Source of the DNA: Sclerotiophoma versabilis
Taxonomy: Eukaryota; Ascomycota; Dothideomycetes; Pleosporales; Didymellaceae
Length of the DNA: 64,000 nucleotides
Direction of reading: 5' to 3'
NCBI GenBank assembly: GCA_012274445.1
Contig: JAAROD010000011.1
Span: 1,054,001-1,118,000, forward strand
Under the pieces are notes generated by a model. It made no database searches. It was not told the DNA's origin and worked only from the letters and a program-made list of their open reading frames with translations. The translations under genes were made by a program, and so were the position numbers. Below, in pieces: positions 46,581-57,490 of this stretch. Position 1 is the stretch's first letter. Every line of letters starts with the position of its first letter.

Positions 46581-47615
46581 ATGGAAACCAACACCCCACA
46601 ACAAGTATCATGCGTATCCCTCGGGTTGGTGATTCTGGACGAAATCCGTATGCCCAACAAGCCACCACTTCTGAACGTCATTGGTGGCTCAGCAACATTC
46701 GTCACGTTGGGTCTGCGTTTCTTCGCGACAGAATCATCGATCCCAGGCTGCCTCGTCATGGCAGGATCAGACTTTCCTCAAAAGATCAGAGAGGAAATGA
46801 GAGGCTGGCGCACAAGTCTCGTCATCATAAATTCGCTTGACCATCCGTCCTCGCGAGGCTTGCTGGTGTATGAAGACAACACCTTCGGACCCAAAACCTT
46901 TGAGTATACGACACCGCCAATACGAGTTACACCGAAGATGCTTGTTGGTATGCAGTCCGCGAGAACACCGTTGCTGGGTGCACGGGCTTTTCACTTCTTC
47001 GGCCGCCCAGAAGAAATCCTCGCGCAGGTGCCTGAACTCCTACAGTATCGTCAGAGAGACTACCCTGCACTGCCGAAGCCATTTATTGTGTGGGAACCAT
47101 TACCCTCATCCTGCACACCAGGCAATCAGAATTCCTTCTTCGAGGCGTGCAAGCTCGTAGACGTTTTTTCTCCAAACCATCTCGAGCTCGCAGCACTCTT
47201 CCTGGACGACCAAACACACCAAACACACGAGTCAGACACGCTGAAGCGCCTCGAAGACCTGGCCAGAATCTTTACTGATAGCGGCATCAGTCCAAACGGC
47301 ACTGGGGCTATCGTGGTCCGCGCCGGTGCCGATGGCGCTCTAGCACTGCAGCGCGACAAGCCCACTGTCCGCATTCCAGCTTACTACGAGCACGGTTCAG
47401 ACAAGATGGTTGATCCAACAGGCGCGGGCAACGCGTTTTTGGGTGGCTATATAGCCGGATGGCTGCGCGAGAGCAACGTGATGGAGGCACTGTGCTATGG
47501 CGCTGTAGCTGCGAGTTTTGCGCTGGAGCAGATTGGGCTACCGAACAAGGAGCTTGTGAATGCCGAGGTGGGCGAGAGGAGGGTGGGGGAGTTTAAGAAG
47601 CGGTTAGGGATGTAG
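46581..47615 (+). CDS. Mak32-like PfkB/ribokinase-fold protein
   Basis: An intronless gene of 344 codons. The ATG at 46581 (ATCATGG) was chosen over open upstream sequence that lacks an ATG. The fold is that of PfkB sugar kinases. The N-terminal glycine pair lies in LLNVIGGSATFVTLGLRFF, and the C-terminal signature is DPTGAGNAFLGGYIAGW (278-294). The motif normally reads (D/N)xxGAGD, whose final Asp is the catalytic base. Here it is Asn284. Yeast Mak32 and its fungal relatives form a divergent branch of this family, and Mak32 is needed for maintenance of the M1 killer dsRNA. Loss of the base suggests little or no kinase activity. Tandem E-boxes lie in the promoter. Confidence 0.85.
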   Translation: METNTPQQVSCVSLGLVILDEIRMPNKPPLLNVIGGSATFVTLGLRFFATESSIPGCLVMAGSDFPQKIREEMRGWRTSLVIINSLDHPSSRGLLVYEDNTFGPKTFEYTTPPIRVTPKMLVGMQSARTPLLGARAFHFFGRPEEILAQVPELLQYRQRDYPALPKPFIVWEPLPSSCTPGNQNSFFEACKLVDVFSPNHLELAALFLDDQTHQTHESDTLKRLEDLARIFTDSGISPNGTGAIVVRAGADGALALQRDKPTVRIPAYYEHGSDKMVDPTGAGNAFLGGYIAGWLRESNVMEALCYGAVAASFALEQIGLPNKELVNAEVGERRVGEFKKRLGM

Positions 47616-47918
47616 AGTCAACGAATTGGACGGAGTTTGCACAGCCCCGTGCAAATAGAGAAGAAATGCAGATAACAGCAAATACTTGAATACTTTCGAA
47701 TGTTAATGTGGTGCTTCCATGATCGTTCTGCAACGATCTCGTGCCTTGCACGAGCAAATGAGGTGACAACAAAAAAAACACGCCTGTAGTGTATACGTGC
47801 CCTGCGTATGTACATGAATCCGCAACGCCATCGCTATGTCTAACGAGAAGAAGCGCCGCTCCGTAGTAATAAAAAGGAAAAGGACAGGAGTAAAAGTCTG
47901 GCTCCACATATACATGCT
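47616..47918. other. Convergent intergenic region
   Basis: About 300 bp between the 3' ends of the PfkB and RMD1 genes. Nothing seen. Confidence 0.5.
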
Positions 47919-49750
47919 CTACGCAAACAAGCCTTTGAGACCACCAGCGACCCACACCAACGATCTCGCCAGAAGTAGACTCGGTCCTGCATATCCGACC
48001 TTATTGACGCCATGCAGCTGTCCAATCGTCAGGCTCGTCATCTCCCCCTCCACGCTCCCCGGCGCCACAGGGACAACACCCTTTCTGCTATTCAGAATCG
48101 CAAATCTCAGAATGACTTCCAAGCACGTAACGCAGATGGACACGACGATCAAGAAAATAATGATCCACGTAATGCGCGTCATCTTCTTGTCGCTGATGCT
48201 GTCGGATAGAATCTCGCCGAGGTCGAGGAAGACCTGGCAGCGCTCGTTAAGGACCTGGATGCGCGGCTTGATCTCAAGGTATTCGCGGACGGCGGTGTAG
48301 AGGGGGTGAAGCGTGGGTTCTGAGTCCCAGAAGAAGGCTGGGTCGTCGAGGAGGTTGGATGCTGCACACAATCATGGTTAGCAAGAGAGGCAGATTGGGG
48401 GGGGGGGGGGGGGGGGATTGTACAGAGATTCACGTCTACACGGCTCGTGAAGAGTTGGCCGATCATTTTGACGACATCTGTGCGCCGCATGCCCAGTTTG
48501 CCTGTGAGCGCAAGCCGCTTAGGCACGTATTGAGCCGCCAGCATGGTGCGGTTCATGCCCTCCTCGAACAGACTCAGTTTCGTGCTCTGTGCGATCGCAT
48601 GGCTCATGGCCAACTTGATCATATGGTCTCCACTCTTCAGCGTGATCATGTCGTTGTACACTCGTGGCCGGGGTATCTCAGGGTTGTACTCAAAATGGAA
48701 CTCCTCAGTTTCAAAGTCGCTTTCTGTGAGCGGCCGTGTCGCAATTTGAATGCCAGTGTGATTGAAGCTGAAGGTCAGGTCGGCGAGGATGTCTTTCTCC
48801 TGCTTCTCGGTAAAGTTCCAGAACACGACGACGCCATAACTGAAGACGAACATCTCGCCGAAGGTAAGGGCGTTTGGTGGGACGCGCGTGGTTTGAGAAT
48901 CCGAGTCGCGACGCTCGCGGGAGGCGTTGCTAATGGTGTGGGAGAGAAAGTTGGGGGATTCATCCGAGGCTTGGTCGTCATCGCGCACATAGTAGGTTTC
49001 TTCGTCGCCAAAGTAGCCTTCATGGTGGTGCCGGGCTTCATTGCGCTCAATCTCCTCGTCAAGGACCGTCTTGCCGCCGGGGGATTTCAGTGCAGGACTA
49101 CTGCGCACGCGGTAGCCCTCGCTTCCAGGGAGAAGCGGGAGGTGGTAGACGCAGTACAGACAGTCGTCGTAGAGCTTGGTGCGAGCATTGTGCGTGTCCT
49201 TGACGAAGGCGGCGGTGCTCTTCATCTTGTAGGCCTGCGCAGTGCAGTAGGCGGTGACGCGTGAGAGCTTGTCTGTCCGGCGGGCTTTGGGCAGGCGCTC
49301 TGCATAGCTCTTGTCTGTCGGCCCTCCTTTGCGGCGGCCGAGCTGGGCATCGGTGGGTGGCCCAGCATCATCGTCCTCGTCGAACTCACCCTTCTCATCT
49401 TCCTCAGCCTCGTTCGTCTCAGGCAGCAGTACGAGTTTCTCGCTAAGCTTGGAGGAGCGTGTTGGCATGTGTGCGGGAATCAGGCGCCCGGACAGTTTGG
49501 GATCGAGGGGATGGCGGCCGCTGGGAGTGCGATTGTGGTTGGTAGGGCGGACTCCAGGGGGCCCGCGTCGCTGCTGCGAGGGAATGTCTGAGGCATATTG
49601 GAGAATGTTATCCACTGATATCAGGCGTGCGCCGGTTGCTTGTCGCTGCAATGCAGAAGATGGCCGCTGTTGCTGGCGAGGCGGCGAGTCTCGCGAATCG
49701 GTCATGAGCACCGTCGGCCCTCGCTTGCTTTTAGCCGTGGGTGCGCTCAT
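47919..49750 (-). CDS. RMD1/Sif2-family protein (DUF155)
   Basis: Two exons on the minus strand (48424-49750 and 47919-48361) encode 589 residues. The N-terminal 200 residues are disordered and charged, with an acidic run (EEDEKGEFDEDDDAG). A basic SYAERLPKARRTDKLSRVTA precedes the DUF155 core (about 290-500), with GEMFVFSYGVVVFWNF, DDHMIKLAMS-like KSGDHMIKLAMSHAIAQST, KLSLFEEGMNRTM and PAFFWDSEPTLHPLYTAVRE. A membrane span lies near the end (ITWIIIFLIVVSICVTCLEV). The family includes yeast Rmd1/Rmd8, fission-yeast Sif2/Sif3 and mammalian RMND1. These are membrane proteins tied to sporulation, mitochondria or nuclear movement. The 62-bp intron holds a 20-base homopolymer. A large antisense frame at 48359-49264 is compositional shadow. 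Confidence 0.92.
48397..48416 (+). repeat. Poly-G tract of 20 inside the RMD1 intron
   Basis: Twenty uninterrupted G (C on the coding strand) start within about 10 bases of the GTACAA donor and fill a third of the 62-bp intron. Confidence 0.9.
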
Positions 49751-50235
49751 CGTGGGCGGTCGTCTTCAATTGGTGCGCTATGTAATGGTCATGGTCGTGA
49801 TCGAGCTGCAGTTTGACATGTAAAGTTCGGCCGCGGCACGTCATTACCAGTGCATGGGCCTCCCCTTCATGCAGCCCTGCTGGAGGTCCACATGCCAACG
49901 GCGGATAATGTGATTGGATATTTAAATCACTTGTTGGTGCTTTTCCAACCGTACAGAGGAAATAAGCACCGAGGACTCTTGCATTGGTACGCTTTGCGCA
50001 GACTATCTAGTGACCGACCTGAACGCCATGCTCAGAGAAATGGTCCTGCCGAGACCACAACCGCAACCCAACCAGACAAAAGAGACAGCTCGCAACCACG
50101 TATGCTCTCGACATTTCAAAAGACTTTGCTCATGTCTTCGCACGCCTGCATTTTTGGTGGCCGACCGAGCCGATTAGAAAGTATTACGCCAGGTATTAAG
50201 AAAGGCATTAAACATTGCGTGAAGAACGACTATGC
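49751..50235. promoter_or_regulatory. Upstream region of the RMD1-family gene
   Basis: 485 bp between its start and the stop of the Rax1-like gene on the same strand. A plus-strand frame here (49850-50446) has no recognisable product. Confidence 0.45.
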
Positions 50236-51433
50236 TCATAGTCGTTTCCCGGGAACGAAGATAAAGAGACAGCACACTGCTGTCAAGATGATGATGAACA
50301 GCACCAGCACCGTGATAGCTCGTCGATTAAGCGTCTTCTGCACAAACTTCTCCCTAATCTTGTTGAAGTCGAAGAGCGTATACTCGCTGTACCCGGCCAA
50401 TGCAATAAGTGGATCGAGCATGTACTGGTGTGTGATGATAAGATAGATGGCGATGAAGAATGGAAGGATGAGCTGTGGCGTGTGAGTAAGTGTATCAATA
50501 AGTCGTTGGATGCAAGAAGACTTACCCAACACCTTGTTGCTCGGGACATATCGAGGAAGATAAGAACGAACGCTGTCCATACTGCAGCAAAGAAGCTGAT
50601 CAGCCCTACTATGAGCCGGATCATCATGCTTTGCGGCACCAGGTTCCCGAGTCCCTTGCTCTGCAGGAATCCTGGATACGCATCTCGCTCCATAGCTTGG
50701 AAGACATAGTCCTTAGCTTGGTCGAACAGCTCCGGGTCTGATCGCTGCTCTGGTCCTTCTATGGCGTTCTGCACGTCGTTGAGGATGCTTTGCGGAATGA
50801 TGATCTCTCTTTCAGATCCAGGCAGCAGGTATGTGTAAAGGATCTTCTCGGCTGATGCGCGCAAGTCCTCCCTACGGGGTTGTGTGTTGTCAGCAGAAGA
50901 TATCTGCCCTGGCGAACTGGAGTCGCCTGGCGTCATGCCGAAACTAGGGCGTGGCAGCTCATGGCTCTGGTTGCTACCCTGGCTATTTTGCGGCGAGTGG
51001 TTCCTACTCGGTCGGTCCGATCTTAGAAACGCGGAGAGGCGCTGATCGTCCATGTCCTTCTCGTTCGAAGGTCCCTCTCCAGCATCATCGAAGGTTTGCA
51101 TGTAGGATGAACGCTTCGATGCTTTCTCTATTTCCGGTGTGTCTTCAACCAAACTCCTGTGTAGGCGTCTGACATACAGACGGCATAGCTGAAGATGCTG
51201 GGAGACGTCGAGCCTGCTGTTTGTTAGCAGTCGCTCCAACCAGGTCCTCTTTGTGGTTCTTACCAGAAGTCCAGGTAATCAACCGAGCGCTGCTGGTCGC
51301 GCATGTAGATGTAGAAGGAGAACAGATCGAGCGGTGCGACCGTCTTGCGGCTCAACACTTCGAACAGGGTCGGGAAGCGGTTGCGGTAAACATCCTGCCC
51401 ATGATCTACAGGCCGCTGAAGTTCTTCAGACAT
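50236..51433 (-). CDS. RGS-domain membrane protein, Rax1-like
   Basis: Three exons on the minus strand (51264-51433, 50526-51213, 50236-50472) encode 364 residues. Introns are 50 and 53 bp. The acceptor of intron 1 is the second of two adjacent CAGs, chosen because it gives DFWLDVSQHLQLCRLY. The start FPTLFEVLSRKTVAPLDLFS and FYIYMRDQQRSVDYLDFWLD are the first half of an RGS fold. The second half follows a Ser/Pro-rich insert (AEKILYTYLLPGSEREIIIP, FDQAKDYVFQAMERDAYPGF). Three membrane spans close the protein (MIRLIVGLISFFAAVWTAFV, LILPFFIAIYLIITHQYML, ITVLVLFIIILTAVCCLFIF). The order matches Rax1, which marks bud sites in yeast and affects polarity or G-protein signalling in filamentous fungi. 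Confidence 0.9.
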
Positions 51434-52320
51434 GGCTGCGACCTTTTCGAGAAGTTACAGTAGCGAAAGGCGCGCGATCGTGTCGCAGGAGGTCGAGGAA
51501 TAGACGTTATCGATGGCGCGGCCTGGGGCGGAAAAGGGCGTGGAGCCCGCAGTGATGGCCTTCGGACGGCGGTGGGTGAGCGAGTGAAAGCACGGCGAAG
51601 GGTCGAAAGGGGATTGTTTGGATGGTGAGCGAGCGTCGCGGGGTCGTTGGCGTGTTTGCGCGCCCCAATCGACGTGAGAATCGACAGTGAAGCCGGGAAA
51701 TTAGGCCAGGGCGTGGTTGCGCGGTGACTTGGCGCAACGGCAGGGATGCGTGATGTCAGCCACCCGTCGATCGTTCCACCGAAGGGAGAGCCGCAGCGCA
51801 ACGCAATAAGAGAATCTCACAGACGCGATTGTGACTAGCGAAATGGATGTCTGCAACGAGTGTGCGCTTGACTCATGGGTAAAGCTGCGAAACGATCGTG
51901 TAAAGTGAACACTCTACGGCGGGAGAAGGAATGGAGAGCCTAAACCCGGACAAGGCAAGGGGAGCCATCACTTTGTCCATGCAGTAGCTCCTGCCGCTTT
52001 ATCGACGCTCTCCACCAAGACTGGGCCAGTTCTACGGTGCAGATGCGATTGAGGGGGTGCAGAAAGCTTTCTTGCACCGTCTCGACGCCTTCGCAGATGT
52101 ACAATCAACGTGGTGTCACGCCAGCGGCTCGAACGTCTTAATGCCCAGCCCTACTCAGGCAACAGCTTTCCAGCTCAGTCGCTCAAACATATAACGCGCT
52201 GAAAGACTAACTTGTCACTTTCCTTGAATCATATTACGTGTTGTTACAGCTCACACATTCTTCAGACCCCGACTTTTTGTTTTTTGTTCATCGTCTATTT
52301 GTAGACTGAGAACCGCAGCC
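51434..52320. promoter_or_regulatory. Divergent promoter region
   Basis: 887 bp between the Rax1-like (minus) and oxygenase (plus) starts. No gene and no clear element. Confidence 0.5.
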
Positions 52321-53146
52321 ATGGCTCCACCAACCCTGCCCGAGGGCTTCCTCTCAGGCCCAGCACCGAACCTGACTCGGACAAACATCGACCTGAAAAA
52401 GAGCGGCATTCTTACTGGATACGACAATCTCTGGGCTGTGGTCCTGGATGGGGTGCTATCAGAAGAAGAATGTGATACTCTCGTTGCTGCAGCCGAGTCA
52501 ACGACTGACAGCAAGTGGGAGCGCGCCCTCGTTAACATTGGAGGTGGCATGCAGGCAATGTACGAAGACACAAGGAAGTGCGGACGCATCATCTGGGACG
52601 ACCGAGATGTAGTGGCGAAGTTGTGGGCAAGGATCGAGGGCGCAGTGCCGGAAATTCATGAGCTGAAGGACTGGCCTAATGTAACAGGCAATGGGCCGGC
52701 AAAATGGGATGAGACATGGAAGCTAACCAGACTGAATGAGCGCATGAGGTTCTTGAAGTACGTAGGCGGCGAGTACTTCAAAGGTATCTATCATAGCCCT
52801 GGTGGCCGTGTGTATGCTAACGCACGCAGCTCACTGTGATGGCACGTATGAGACGCCAGATCGCAAAGAGCGATCGTATTTCACACTGCATCTGTATCTC
52901 AACGACGCACAGGACAGCAGAGGTCAGGAGCCACTCAAGGGCGGCGCCACCACATTCCACTCGTACGATATGCAAAAACGTCTCGATGTCGTACCTAAAT
53001 ACGGCCGTGTGCTCTTGTTTCAGCATCGCTTCCTCCTCCACTCCGGCGACGACGTGTTAAGCGGGACGAAGTACACCATGCGAACGGATGTTATGTTCAC
53101 AAAGGAAGCAGCGGAGGAAGCGGACTCGAGGCACTTCCGTAACTAA
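52321..53146 (+). CDS. 2OG-Fe(II) oxygenase, prolyl-4-hydroxylase-like
   Basis: Two exons, 52321-52783 and 52830-53146, encode 259 residues. The 46-bp intron has a GCTAAC branch. The Fe(II) ligands are H156 and D158 in AHCDGTYETP and H225 in FLLHSGDDV. A basic residue in YTMRTDVMF is positioned to bind 2-oxoglutarate. The strand-rich core (ERSYFTLHLYLNDAQ, LKGGATTFHSYD, VVPKYGRVLLFQHRF) is the double-stranded beta-helix of the P4Hc type. There is no signal peptide, so action is cytosolic or nuclear. The family hydroxylates prolines, other side chains or small molecules. The substrate is not evident. The N-terminal PPTLPEGFLSGPAPNLTRTN is typical of fungal members annotated only as oxidoreductases. 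Confidence 0.9.
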
Positions 53147-54098
53147 GGACAGCCTGAATTCGAGAGATCAGCACCAAGTGTCGTGTGTGCGTTCGGGTTG
53201 TATTTAGCAGGAACAGTTCAGCATATGTATTTCGTCAGTAGTATCCTGAGAACAGCAAAGAGGGTGGCAGCGCCGCAGTGAACTTACATGAGGAAAAAAG
53301 AAAGGTGAACGGCCTGCCTCGCCAGAGTAATCAGAATCGAATGATACCCTCCCTCTTTCGCCGAAGCTACTCGAAGTCAAGCACGCTGCGTATTGTACTA
53401 CAGTGTCACTCCGTTACAGAGCACACAATCTTCGCACCGACTCCCATAGGGACACCATATCCGCCGCGCACAGTTTCCCATACGCAGCTTCTTGGGCCCT
53501 GAGCTTTCTGATGCCGAGTACAGACGTGAGTCACGCCAGGCCCTTACGGGCAGTAGTGCCGAAGCACAATAGGTGAAGATTACTCCGAATTTCTCATCTG
53601 CAGGGTAGGACGACTGCGAGCAGTGTCTGTGTGGGTGCAGAGAAACGCAGCGTTGGTGAGGCAGGCCGTTGAGGGAAAAAAGTTGAGCGGGGCGCCGTGG
53701 GGTTTTGTAGCTGCTGCTAGGCTCGCCGGACCAGTCGGCCCGCGCCGGTTGGTCCACCACCACCAGTCACCTAGACTCTCACAGAGGATCAGCAGATGAC
53801 CTCTGAGCAACTCATGTTACAGGTCATAAAATCCGGAGCGGATAACAATAATTGTGCAGACGGGCTTTCACTCTTGCTTCCTTCAAACAATTCTAAGCGT
53901 CGAAGTTTGTTCTGTTCAAGAACGTTCTTGCAATCGTGTTCGTCCATTTGCTACGGAACCTCTCACTCGGCTGCAAGTACTGTGCCTTTTAAACACAAAA
54001 TCTACTTCGTGAACGTCTTTACTCTGTACTCAACTATTCACTACATCAACTACACCCTCTAGTCACAGCTCCTGCAAAGCTCACCTTCTCCCTGAAAT
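53147..54098. other. Intergenic, no supported gene
   Basis: 950 bp between two plus-strand genes. The frames present lack protein character. It should contain the RING gene promoter. Confidence 0.5.
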
Positions 54099-54611
54099 AT
54101 GGTGCTTCGCAGTATTTGCAACGCCTTGCTTGACATGTATACTAGCCAATTCTCGCGAGCTACCTTCCTGGAGTGGCATGTTGTACCTGCCAACCACAAC
54201 AACGATTTCTACAACGACAAGTGTGCCTACTGTTGGGACAAATACAGCAGAGAACATCCTGCTGCTAGGGTACTGCCCTGTGGCCACTTCTTCGGCCGTG
54301 ACTGCGTCTACGAGATGGTCGAGGGTCCTACAGGCCACTTATGCCCTTTGTGTCGGATCGAGCTGTTCCGCCAGGACCTCACGTTTGAGATCTTTGCACT
54401 TGCACTACTTATTGCACTAACGCAAGCTGTGGTCATATACAGTAACACTGTCGATCGAGGGGTTATCTTGGTGTACGAGACAATCCAGGAGCAACCCTAT
54501 TGGCTGAAGCTATCTCTCCAAATGATTCTCGATGGGCCAATCAATACAAAAGCATTGCGAGTCCTTTCTTATGATGGAAGTCAGCAATACAGTCGTATCT
54601 TTGGAAGGTGA
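54099..54611 (+). CDS. RING-finger protein with hydrophobic helix
   Basis: A single exon of 170 codons (ATG in GAAATATGG). A RING-type zinc finger spans about residues 42-88 (CAYCWDKY, VLPCGHFFGRDC, HLCPLCRIEL). The positions give Cys-x2-Cys, Cys-x-His, then Gly where the fourth ligand (His/Cys) is expected, then Cys and the final CPLC. Fungi have many such degenerate RINGs with Gly at this place. A 20-residue hydrophobic helix follows (EIFALALLIALTQAVVIYS), suggesting a membrane anchor, and then a short amphipathic tail. A membrane-linked E3 ligase is the simplest guess. Ligase activity is uncertain because of the missing ligand. No introns. Confidence 0.72.
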   Translation: MVLRSICNALLDMYTSQFSRATFLEWHVVPANHNNDFYNDKCAYCWDKYSREHPAARVLPCGHFFGRDCVYEMVEGPTGHLCPLCRIELFRQDLTFEIFALALLIALTQAVVIYSNTVDRGVILVYETIQEQPYWLKLSLQMILDGPINTKALRVLSYDGSQQYSRIFGR

Positions 54612-56122
54612 AACATCCATTGTCCGTGAACGGATTTTCATATACAGTAGCTAGTATACAGTAAAGAGACTTCTGGGTGTACTCAAGAGGATATATTGTC
54701 GATTCGATTCTATAATATGCTATTGACATTGGCGTCCTGTGATGGTTAAGTTCGTGACTGTCCTCTCCATGAATCGCGCATTACACTGACTTCTTACACT
54801 TTCTCCAAAGCTTCATAGTGGTCAGTCATATCTGGGCTTACAATCAACTGAAGTTACAGTTAGTTCAGAGCATGAAAGCACCGTAAACTATTCCATTCAT
54901 TTTGGAGGCTGGCTGAGGTTGGTTGACGAGTACCTGCCTCTGTCAATATCGAAGCTCCGAAGTTTTTACACAGCACTGCGGATCAACATTCAATCCGCGA
55001 ATATACAACAGTGAGTGTTTAGTCAGGGACTGCATAGGCACTGCATCATGGAGGCTACCAAGCTGACTAAGTCGACGCTTCGAAACTTCAAGGCCGATTC
55101 CAAGCCAGCCGTCCTCAATATCGTGCAGTATGGCAAGACGGCGTTATTGACAGTAAGGTTGCCTCTGGAATCGCCTTTGGTTGGTATACGGCCTGAAATT
55201 TCGGGCGAAGTGGACTGGCAGGCTTCGCTAGGCTTCAGCTATTCCATTGTTTGGGTTACCGACCATAAGAAAGGATAGCCTCCGAAATTCACAGGAATAT
55301 AAATGACGGAATTGACCGCAAGGGAACGGTTGTCATGGCGGCCTGTCAAGGGGAACACAGGGATCCACGCGGGGACAAGGATACAGCCGTTGGTGTTCCA
55401 GGCGTCAAACCATCCTGAATCATGAACCGATCTCACGACCCATCTAAACCTTATCAAGCTAACATCGGCCACCACCAATCCCAATGAATATCAGCGTTAC
55501 GGGGGATGAGCGGGCCGGTGTTTCAATGCTCAGGCGTGCGGTTCTTACTATGGTATCAGGCATAAGTAGTGTAGCTAGTTCGTGCAGCGGCTATCGAGCA
55601 AAGTCTATCTATTCTGTTCTTTACGGGAGTGCACAGGACATACGATAGGGATAGTCAGCAGCTATCGCTACTTTAATTGGTGAACAAAAGGCAATGTCGG
55701 CTTTCGGAACACTAGTTGATCCCTCTTGTACTGAACCCACCCACACTACTTACGCCTGATACCACAATAAGTGGAAGTCGTGTCAAAATTGTATTTTGTT
55801 GCCGCGCTGTACTTGCAGTGGATGCTGCGCGAGCTCTCGTCTGAACCGGAGTAGTGTTTGTATCGTTCGGGCGCGACTGCCGAAGTCTTCGGTGGTTGTT
55901 CCTCCATTGCTCTTGGAGCTGACCAGGTCGCGAGACGATAATCGGTCCGCTCAACTTAAGGTGACCGTTGTAACAAATTTCTGTCCTGGCTCATTCTGTT
56001 CCCTTCATTCTGTTTACGTCAAGCATTTGTCTTTCACTCTACTCCACGGGTTCGTCAATTGTGACGAAACGCTTACGAGGAGTGTGTGGGTCTCTCAAGC
56101 CTAGTATCCGTCTGACGACACC
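54612..56122. other. Intergenic region with one doubtful small ORF
   Basis: 1.5 kb without a firm gene. A frame at 55048-55278 (plus; MEATKLTKSTLRNFKADSKP, then VLNIVQYGKTALLT, ending SIVWVTDHKKG) has some protein character and a GTAAGG donor-like site at 55153. It has no family match, and I leave it as a candidate only. Confidence 0.35.
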
Positions 56123-57271
56123 ATGGCCGATTTCTCCAACGCACCAGCGTACCCTTCGAACAAAGCCGGAGTTTATCTGATTCCAGTATGCACACTCAGT
56201 GTTGTCGCGCTACCGCTGGTCGTTGCGCGCATATACACACGCTTGTGGAGGACAAGAGGGCTGTATCTTGACGATTGGCTTATCATCGCTGCTGAGGTAC
56301 GTCCGGATATAGCTTCGTACGCCAGCTTGCTGAAATTCGACATAGGTGCTCTCTGTGACCGATACAGTAATTGCTGTTGTAGCTGTCACTTACGGTTGGG
56401 GTAAACCGATCTACACTTTCACACCAGAAGCCCTGAAAGAGACCCTCAGACTCCAATTTGCTCTGCAAGTAGTCTGGATCATCGCACTCTGTCTCGTGCG
56501 TGTATCGGTTGCTTGCACGTTGCTGCGGTTCGGTACCAGCAAGCTTTGGCGCTTGCCATTGCATTCCATCATTGCACTCCAAATCTTGATCTCGTCGTCG
56601 TATATCATCATCCAATTCGGACAGTGTACGCCAATAAGCGCCAACTGGGAGACCGTTCCGGATGTCAAGTGCTGGGACACGAAACCAATCGTAAACTACG
56701 GTTGGGCTGTTGCAGGTAAGACCGACTGTGTTGTTGGAATCTCATGAACTTTTACTGATGGGTTTTGTCAGCGATATATATATTCATGGATCTTACCCTC
56801 TCTCTCATGCCTATACGCCTTATTCGAACACTTCATCGCAGCACGACCGAGAAAGTCCTCATTTGTGTTCTCATGTCTCTTGGCCTGCTCGCCACTGCAG
56901 TGGCATGCGTTAAGATGACCACGTTCAACGACTTCGGGAAAGGCGATGTGATGCAAGCTACGATAAAACCGTCCATGTTGGCAAGATTGGAAGAAATCGT
57001 AGGGATTATCGCAGGCTCACTTGCATGTTTGAAAAGCCCAGTTGAGAGGGGTCTGAAAAAGCTAGGCATCGTGAAACAGCACGAGTTGACCACGCCGAGT
57101 TTTGTCAATGCCATGAGCTTGCCGGGCGTTGCTGACCAACGAGATGACAGCGGCTACGGTGCAAGTGGGAAGGGTAGTGTCGTAGTTGAGCATGGAGACG
57201 TGACTCCAGGAAGTTCAACACACCACCTGGCACACCAAGGCCAGGTTTGCGACGCGTCACATGTGGTATGA
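56123..57271 (+). CDS. PTH11-like rhodopsin-fold membrane protein
   Basis: Three exons (56123-56296, 56346-56715, 56772-57271) encode 347 residues up to the first stop. Seven hydrophobic helices and family hallmarks are visible: ARIYTRLWRTRGLYLDDWL with the conserved DDW, AVVAVTYGWGKPIYTF, QFALQVVWIIALCLVRVSVA, the CTPISANWETVPDVKCWDT loop, and IYIFMDLTLSLMPIRLIRTL. These place it in the fungal integral-membrane family PF20684 (rhodopsin-like, PTH11-related), often involved in host or surface sensing. The CFEM domain of PTH11 itself is absent. The stop is TGA at 57269-57271. The same frame stays open afterwards and leads to a further plausible exon, so the true or ancestral protein may be about 397 residues. 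Confidence 0.85.
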
Positions 57272-57490
57272 TTGATGAACCCTTTGGATGACCGAAATTT
57301 GTACGATATGACAACGGCTGGTACGTATGCTTCATCGATGATTCTAGTGTCATAATGTAATTTTGTTGTGTTCCTTCCAACTGCGGTAGGCGGCGACTTG
57401 ACCAAGAGGTATGATGAGGAAGACGCGAATGAGCTGCTGACTGAAGATAAGAACGAGATGGTAAGGGAGGCAAAGCGCGGCGTAGTCTAG
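57272..57490 (+). other. In-frame continuation and exon beyond the PTH11-like stop
   Basis: After the TGA, the same frame reads LMNPLDDRNLYDMTTAG to 57320. A good donor (GTACGT) and a 69-bp intron (57321-57389, acceptor GGTAG) follow. An exon with protein-like sequence (GDLTKRYDEEDANELLTEDK, then NEMVREAKRGVV) ends at TAG 57488-57490. Phases match exactly. It may be a tail lost through a CGA-to-TGA change, read through, or reached by an unrecognised splice. Confidence 0.45.

Noticed and set aside
48359..49264. 301-codon frame antisense to the RMD1-family gene
   Set aside because: Val/Arg/Gly-rich mirror of the real exon, starting inside its intron. No recognisable protein.
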